Below are positions 57,945-64,000 of a DNA stretch of 64,000 nt, in pieces. Position numbers and translations under genes: made by a program. Numbering within the stretch: the stretch's first letter is position 1; every line of letters begins with the position of its first letter. Source of the stretch: Brachynemurus nebulosus. Its lineage: Eukaryota; Arthropoda; Insecta; Neuroptera; Myrmeleontidae. The DNA lies in the NCBI GenBank assembly GCA_035578155.1, contig JAPWDM010000012.1:14080501-14144500 (forward strand), given 5' to 3'. A model generated the notes under the pieces. It made no database searches and was not told where the DNA came from. It saw only the letters and a program-made list of their open reading frames with translations.

Positions 57945-59405
57945 GTGGAGTGTGAATATTCAAAAAGTGTTTTGTCAAACACTTAAATTTGTGTTTTGTC
58001 AAACACAAAAATTTAAAATTGAATTAGGCACATCATGATTCTTCTCACTGATTCCTAGCTGTCTAGACAATTCAAATGCCGTCAAAAATTTTTTATCCCA
58101 TTAAAATTAAGACAGAAAATAGCATATTAATATTTAATTCAAACAATTATTGTCCACAATATAAATGCATTTTTATTCATGAAAGAAAAACATTTTAACC
58201 AAAAATCAATTTTAATTGTACTTTAAATCATGTAATTTATAAGAAAAATCTGAACAATGTAAACATTTAAATATTGAGTACGTTTAATTTATAGTTTTTG
58301 GTGATTTTCTAACATTTTGGTAGTAAATGCAGAGTGAAAAAATTTGTGTTAAAATTAACACATTTCACATGTCCAAAACGATTCACTCAATTTTTTGTGT
58401 TATTTTAACACAAAGCATATGTGTCAAATCTTTACATAAGATTTTGTGTCAATAATTTAACACACAAAATGACATACATTTTGTGTTAATTTTATACAAT
58501 TACTTAGTTATAATTTTACCACAATTATGTGTAAAATTAACTGATTTAGAACGTAGAAGTTTACTCAGTAAATGTGTTTGTATATTTTAACACTTTTTTA
58601 AAGTTAGTATTTTTTTTATTTATTTAATATATAAATGAAAGGAAATAGTAAAAAATAATTTTTCAGTACTTAAGCTTTTTTATTCAATATTTCTACAAAG
58701 TTGTGTTCTGATGAAAATAATGTTGCAGCAATACTCAAAAATTGTGAAGATCGTTGTCAAACTGAACGTGAAAGGCAAAATGGAACGACTACTCTTCCTT
58801 CTTTACCTGATCTTCTTTGCCCTTTGAATGTGTTCTGGAACATATATATTCTGGAATATTCGATAATTTTTTAATTAATTTAAGTAAATTCTGCAAACAA
58901 AAAAAATCTAAATAATTAAAACCAATTTAACCTAAGAAATACGCTTTTGATTTTGCAATATTCCGTCTGCTTCTATACATAGATGTGTTTCTGTTGAACG
59001 CACGTCGCACAGTGTCCAATACTGCAATGATTATGGCAATGATGCTATACCGATGGGACTGATGGTATCAGTTACCACTACCCCCGCTCTTATAACTAAA
59101 GCAATAGATGCGAGCGAAACCAGTTTATTGGTGTTGTAAATACACAAATAAGTCTATTTATGACATTCTTTGGCATTTTACACAAACATTATGTTATTTG
59201 TGTACTGTTCAAAACAGATTAACATTTTAATTCTGTTAAATCAAAATTTTTGTTAATATTTTCATTTAACACAAACACTAAATGTTACATTAACACAGGG
59301 TTGGGTTACTTATTTAACACAAAAAATTTTAACCATTATTTTTTTTACGCAAAACACAAATATTTTCACTGTGTGTAACAAAACACGTTCTGAATATTCA
59401 CTCCA
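57945..59405. mobile_element. Nested TIR structures with reiterated TTAACACA boxes
   Basis: Outer ends TGGAGTG(TG)AATATTCA continue into GTGTTTTGT-type arms. An inner inverted pair begins CAGAGTGAAAAAATTTG at about 58329 and ends TATTTTCACTGTG at about 59373. TTTGTGTTAAAA/TTAACACA boxes recur many times on both sides. No clean target duplication seen for either shell. No coding recognised. Confidence 0.55.
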
Positions 59406-59707
59406 TATTTTTTAAACGTCTGCACATGTAAGAGTACATATTTTTTCAACTATAAAGTAATTAAAACGGAGGAGGAGCGAATTTGAACCCACATTTTTAC
59501 ATTAAATTTTTCGGTTAAATTTTTTTTCATAAGAATAAGTTTTAATCTGCACATTCTAAATAGATTAGATAAAATTTGAAAATTGAAAACTAGTTCCAAG
59601 ATAGAACTGCGTTAAACGTGAGAAAAATTGACAATAGGCTGACTAGTTTCAGATATAATATTTTATTTAACCCATTAACGCCCGGAAATGTAACATTTCT
59701 TTGTTAA

Positions 59708-60133
59708 CCCTTTGCGCTTATAAGACATGTACAGCATGACAAGGTGGTTTGTCCATTAACTCTACCATATTAAAGGTGTTTTGTCTGTTGGATCATAAGA
59801 CATGTACCACATAACACACTGAATGTTGAACTGTAATGACTGCTCATACTTCACATTACATGAATATTTTATTTAATAACTGCAAACACATTCATTTATT
59901 AGGAAAATTGTAAATAAAATAATACAAAATCACGTTGAATTATCTTTTTAAAATTAAAAACTAATAAAAACAGCATTGAGGACGTATTTAGCGCATTTAG
60001 TATTCAACTTTGGGGGAAACAAGGTTAGAACGTCAAAAGAATCCGTCAAAAAAAGAACGTCGGTCGTTGTCATGTACTACATGTCTTACCAACCTATTTA
60101 CAACTCACTTTTTTTTTGCTTGAGTGCAAAGAG
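59708..60133. mobile_element. piggyBac-type MITE (CCCTTTGCGCT) with AAGACATGTAC boxes
   Basis: Ends CCCTTTGCGCT and inverted AGTGCAAAGAG with TTAA at 59704-59707 and 60134-60137. The box TAAGACATGTACNNCATGAC occurs near both ends in inverted orientation and once more at about 59787. 426 bp. Confidence 0.78.
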
Positions 60134-60137
60134 TTAA

Positions 60138-61974
60138 TTTTTGAGCTTCATTCTCAACAGAAAAAAAGAACAATATTGAATACAAAATTATCTATTCCAC
60201 CATTTTTGAGTGTGTTTTTTCAATTGACGGGGTTTAAATTTTATTTTAGTGGCTTCAAAAACCAATATGGCGAATTTTAAATAAAAAATTGTTGAAAATA
60301 TGAAATTTTTTTTGTGACTTTTTTACATTAGAAAAACAGTAAGAGAAATTATTCCAAACTTCAACTAAAATACGAAATTTAAAAAACTCAACGGAACTAT
60401 ATATCTCAACAAGTTTCGTTAAAATGAGTTTCCACTGTAGATTTTGATGCAATACTGGTGAAGTTGATGAATTTTGTCATATTTTTGTTATCTTTTTTTT
60501 TCACTACACAAGCTAACAATTGTATGTTTTAGTATTCATCTATTTATTCTCAAAATATTTATAATTGCATATAATTTGTAAATATGTAATTATTTTCAAT
60601 ATTAATTCAATAAATATTACAGTAGTGTAAAGAAATATGTTAACACTTCCTCAAATTAAAACCATTTTTATTAAAAAACCGAAGTAATAAAAAGATTTTT
60701 TAATCCATACAAATTTAATGTGGACAGTTTTAAAATGGGAGATAAAAATTCATTGAGAAGTTTGCTTCAAAGTAACCAAACGTAAACGTAACTCAAAATG
60801 TGTCCACACTTTTGAAATGGACAATAAATTAAAAACTTTTGGAAGTACTACTTACCCACTAACTATAAGATTTGAATGGTTTATGAAAAGCGAAAGTTTT
60901 TTTCTTTTTTTGCATACAATAAACAAATTAAAATATAATATTCTCAATATTTTCTTAATATATTTTAAATATTTATTTAAAAATTAAACATATTATTGAA
61001 ATTTCAACAAAAAAAATTTATCAAAATATCAAAAATATATTTTTATTTCTTTTTACTTACAGGACACAATATGGTCTTCATCCAAAAAAACAAAGAATTG
61101 TTGAAATTGTGCTGACTACACTGTAGAAGAAGAGGTCCATCTTTACAACTGTTTACAGAAGAAATTTAAAAATGTAATCCTAAAACCCAAAAACAAGACA
61201 GATTTTATAAATATTAATAACAAACTTTTAATGTTATTTAAAGCAAAGTTTTGATGAAACTGATACAGAAAAATTTCTGTTTATTACTCTAATTAATGGC
61301 GGAAATTATTCCAGGCTACAATAAATATTTCTCTAATCCTTAAAAAAAGTGTCGGCAGGGCGAATTAATCCACTTTGGAGCTCCAGATATTTTCTTCTTA
61401 CTGGGCCCCTCCCACCCCCACAAGATATAGAGGATATAGAGTACACAAAAAATATAAAACAAAGCTAAATAATGTGAAAAACTAAAACAAATCTTAAATA
61501 TTATATAATTTAAATATTCAAAATAGACACTTTGAGCGGGCTCTTCAAAAAAACAGGGCCATTTGTTTCAAGAACAACGTCCCCTGAGATTAAATTTTTG
61601 ACAAAAAAAAAAATGCAGAAAAGTTTGAATACTTTTAAAAATGACTTTTATTCGAAAATTTCTACTAATATCAAAAAAATTATTGAAATTTATAAATATT
61701 TAAAAAATATTCTAATAATATTTTTAACTATTTGTAAATTCGTTAAGTATCGTATGTTACTCATAATACTTACTCCACATCTCGTGAAAGGAAATTAGTA
61801 AAGGGTTTCTTGACAAACTTGTATTTTGTAATGACATCTACACCATCGAAACGTCACTAGTTTTCGTTGAAGATTTCACCCACTTGGAGATTTCACCATT
61901 TGACAACAAACATCTGCTGAATTTTAAACGAAAAAATAGTTCAAATCAAAATATATTATCCAAAATTTTCTAAA
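60138..61974. other. No gene seen; degraded low-copy repeat at the right
   Basis: Very AT-rich. From about 61300 to 61575 it is a degraded relative of the repeats at 107-255 and 960-1345, sharing TTCTTCTTACTGGGCCCC. The 88-codon frame at 61532 is a by-product. Confidence 0.4.
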
Positions 61975-61976
61975 TA

Positions 61977-62525
61977 CAGTTGAACCTTTTTTAATGCGGT
62001 CCTTTTTTGTGCGATTTTTTTATGTGATTTTTTATGCGGTTTTTTTAAAAAAAGATCATTAAAAGGCATAATGTGAATCAAAATCAAGAGAAAGTAAGAA
62101 ACTTAAACATTAACTATTGTAACATTCTTTGATAAAAATACTTTTTAATGGTTTTTTAAGCATTTAATCAGTACATTGCATAAGAATGTAAGTTATTGTA
62201 TCACTTATTTTTTTTTTTACAGATGTATTTTTCATAATTTTCATGATATCATAAAAATAAAATGTTTCCACGTGTAAATTAATGCTTTATCTTGTTTACA
62301 AAAGCAACTTCTAAGGAAATCGTGAAGTTTTGAGCGTTTTGAGTTATGTATTTTCGATGAAACTTTTATTATGCAATCCCGATTCACCGCATAAAAAAGT
62401 TGTTTTTTTACAATCTAGACCGAACTAAACTTTTTATAGCTATTTATGATATTTTTGAATATATATTTTTTGTACGATTTTTTTTTATGCGGTCCCAATC
62501 CACCGCATAAAAAAAGGTTCAGCTG
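61977..62525. mobile_element. pogo-like MITE, copy 1 (CAGTTGAACC, ATGCGGT boxes)
   Basis: Inverted ends CAGYTGAACCTTTTTT with TA at 61975-61976 and 62526-62527. The box TTTTTTATGCGGT is reiterated in both orientations. 549 bp. The right half matches 32984-33300 in inverse orientation. Confidence 0.85.
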
Positions 62526-62527
62526 TA

Positions 62528-63930
62528 TTACATTTTCAAAATTAAATATTTGATTTTCTACACAGAGAGAAAATTCATATAAAAATTACTGTGCTCAGCG
62601 CTACAATCGACGTGTAAAAGGCGAACATATTCAATTTTGTACGGTAAAAATATAAAAATTATAATTAATCATAGAAAATTTAAAGGACAGAATGTTCTTT
62701 CCGTAATATTAGCTCCGTAAAATATGTAAAACAGCACAGTAAAAAATTCCATTGTCGACAGTTTAATTGTTTTTCTTACAAAAATTACCATGCTGTCTTA
62801 AAATAGAAGAAAAGTAGAAAAAAATAAAAGAATAAAAGAAGCTAATAGTAGAAAGAAAGAAAGAAAGAGAAGGTATCAACGCTGTCACATAGCGAGGCAA
62901 GCTGCAGAAAGTATCAACACAATCATATATGAAGGTCACATAGCAGGACTGGTGGTGTTTCAAGTAGCTGGTCAGCTGGTGTGGTGTCGTGTGGTGTCGA
63001 AGTAGTGTTCATTAGAATGTCTTGACGGATGGTCACCGTTTAATTCATCATTTTGTTACTCCACTATCTTCAGTATTAGAATATATTGTTGCCAATCATT
63101 TTTGTATGGATCATAAAGAATCGAACGTCGGAAAAAATCGGGCACTATCGAAGTTTTTACAGGTACAGCCCAAGCAACATAAGGTTGCGGGTCAGATGCG
63201 CAAATGAAAGAGTACGACAACAAGAATTAAACTATAACATATATGCATAAGAGTGTGATAGAAGTTGTGTTACCACATTAAATTTTACCATGCTATAATA
63301 TATTTTTTACTTTGGTCCGATAGATATCGTTTGTGGTGTGAAGTAGACTTTCTAAACAGATGATTAATTTTTCTAAAATCATATTAAAAGATTATATAAC
63401 GCAAGAAATATGCACACATAACTCTCAAAAGTCCAGAAATGATATTTGAGATGGACAAACAGCGGGATACTTACAACACGGGTGTGGTCCTCAAACATCA
63501 ATTTTGTGTGTGTGTGTGTGTGCGCATTTTTTTGACCTCCTAACCTAACTTTCAACTGAATGATGTACATAAATGCTTTGGCTCTGGTACTGGCTTCATT
63601 ATTGAATTGGTTCAAATTTCATTGAAATTACAAATGAATGTTTCTGAATATAATTTTGCTTAATGCTATTCTAAAAATATATAGTTGGAAATTTTTTTCG
63701 GTGTGTGGTAAAATGTGAATAACCTCTATATGAATGAAGTCAATAAGAAATATAATTTCCTTAAGGGGAGCAGACCTTCCTATTTTCCGCCATGTTAGCT
63801 TATGTACCTTTTTCTTAAAAACCATAAGAGATAGAGATCTGAAAGTTTTACCACTATTTCTTACATACATTTTCAATATTTTCTCCAAATGATTTTTGTT
63901 TAACTTAATTTATTTGTTCGGTAAAATTTT
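62528..63930. other. No gene supported; simple repeats
   Basis: Contains a GAAA/AAAG microsatellite near 62850-62870, GTGGTGTCGTGTGGTGTC near 62980 and a (TG)n run at about 63505-63522. A TTAA followed by GGGGAGCAGACC at about 63763 looks like the start of a TTAA element whose other end is not in the window. Confidence 0.35.
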
Positions 63931-64000
63931 TTAGCGAATTTCCAGAATGGAAACTCGCTATTCCAGCCTTACTCATGGTGGAAGTTCAGCCCGCGACTAT
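63931..64000 (+). repeat. AT-microsatellite family copy, cut by the window end
   Basis: Starts TTAGCGAATTTCCAGAATGG and continues to CCGCGACTAT at the last base, matching the family terminus with several differences. The rest lies outside the window. Confidence 0.6.

Overview
This 64 kb window is AT-rich eukaryotic DNA, almost certainly from an insect. I base that on one forkhead gene of the FoxC/crocodile type and on the mobile elements present: hAT, Tc1/mariner, pogo-like, PIF/Harbinger, piggyBac-type and other TTAA elements, Lep1/DINE-like Helitrons and a Penelope-like retroelement. The order cannot be fixed from this sequence. A hemipteran-like genome is plausible, but that is only an impression. 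I see no rRNA, tRNA, CRISPR array or bacterial-type operon.

The only intact cellular gene I can support is on the minus strand at 39917-41257. It is a single-exon FoxC transcription factor of 446 residues with a complete forkhead domain, an EH1-like co-repressor motif and a conserved FoxC tail. It is much more GC-rich than its surroundings. Its presumed 5' flank (41258-42320) carries no transposon that I recognise. Its 3' flank is occupied, 56 bp after the stop codon, by two abutting PIF/Harbinger-type miniature elements that share one TAA target copy.

Most of the rest is layered transposon debris, and target-site duplications (TSDs) can be read directly for many insertions. Region 1-4800: a low-copy repeat, a hAT element rich in the hexamer CAAGAC, a perfect 118-bp inverted repeat, and a Helitron-like element split by another CAAGAC element. 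Region 5000-9530: TA-flanked and TTAA-flanked elements and an ACCGGTAA-rich hAT-like element. Region 9530-12370: a repeat family carrying long AT microsatellites. Region 15853-22000: a hAT deletion derivative with part of its transposase, a TA element with reiterated GATGCCGCA motifs, another CAAGAC copy, a Helitron-like element, and a mariner remnant nested in a TAATCGAT-rich element. Region 25601-28190: a long-inverted-repeat element with a 9-bp TSD, split by a truncated Penelope-like element with a 15-bp TSD. Region 29-36 kb: paired MITEs, a Tc1-like deletion derivative, nested elements and a palindromic AAAGAAAT array. Region 42.6-49.4 kb: piggyBac-type MITEs, a Harbinger element with a MADF-domain remnant, and a TA element with reiterated GACCCGGACAC motifs. 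Region 49.9-56.2 kb: two more CAAGAC copies, one split by a 960-bp element that encodes a truncated arthropod repeat protein, several small hAT elements, and the second TTAA element. Region 56.6-64 kb: further repeats and MITEs.

The genes do not form a pathway. The useful content is the FoxC locus and a well-resolved record of transposition: at least eight nested insertions, several dated relative to each other by empty sites in paralogous copies. I found no convincing new enzymatic or defence system. The most unusual patterns are the recurrent non-autonomous elements built from reiterated short subterminal motifs, the perfect inverted repeat, and the Penelope-in-foldback nest with a hammerhead-like motif.
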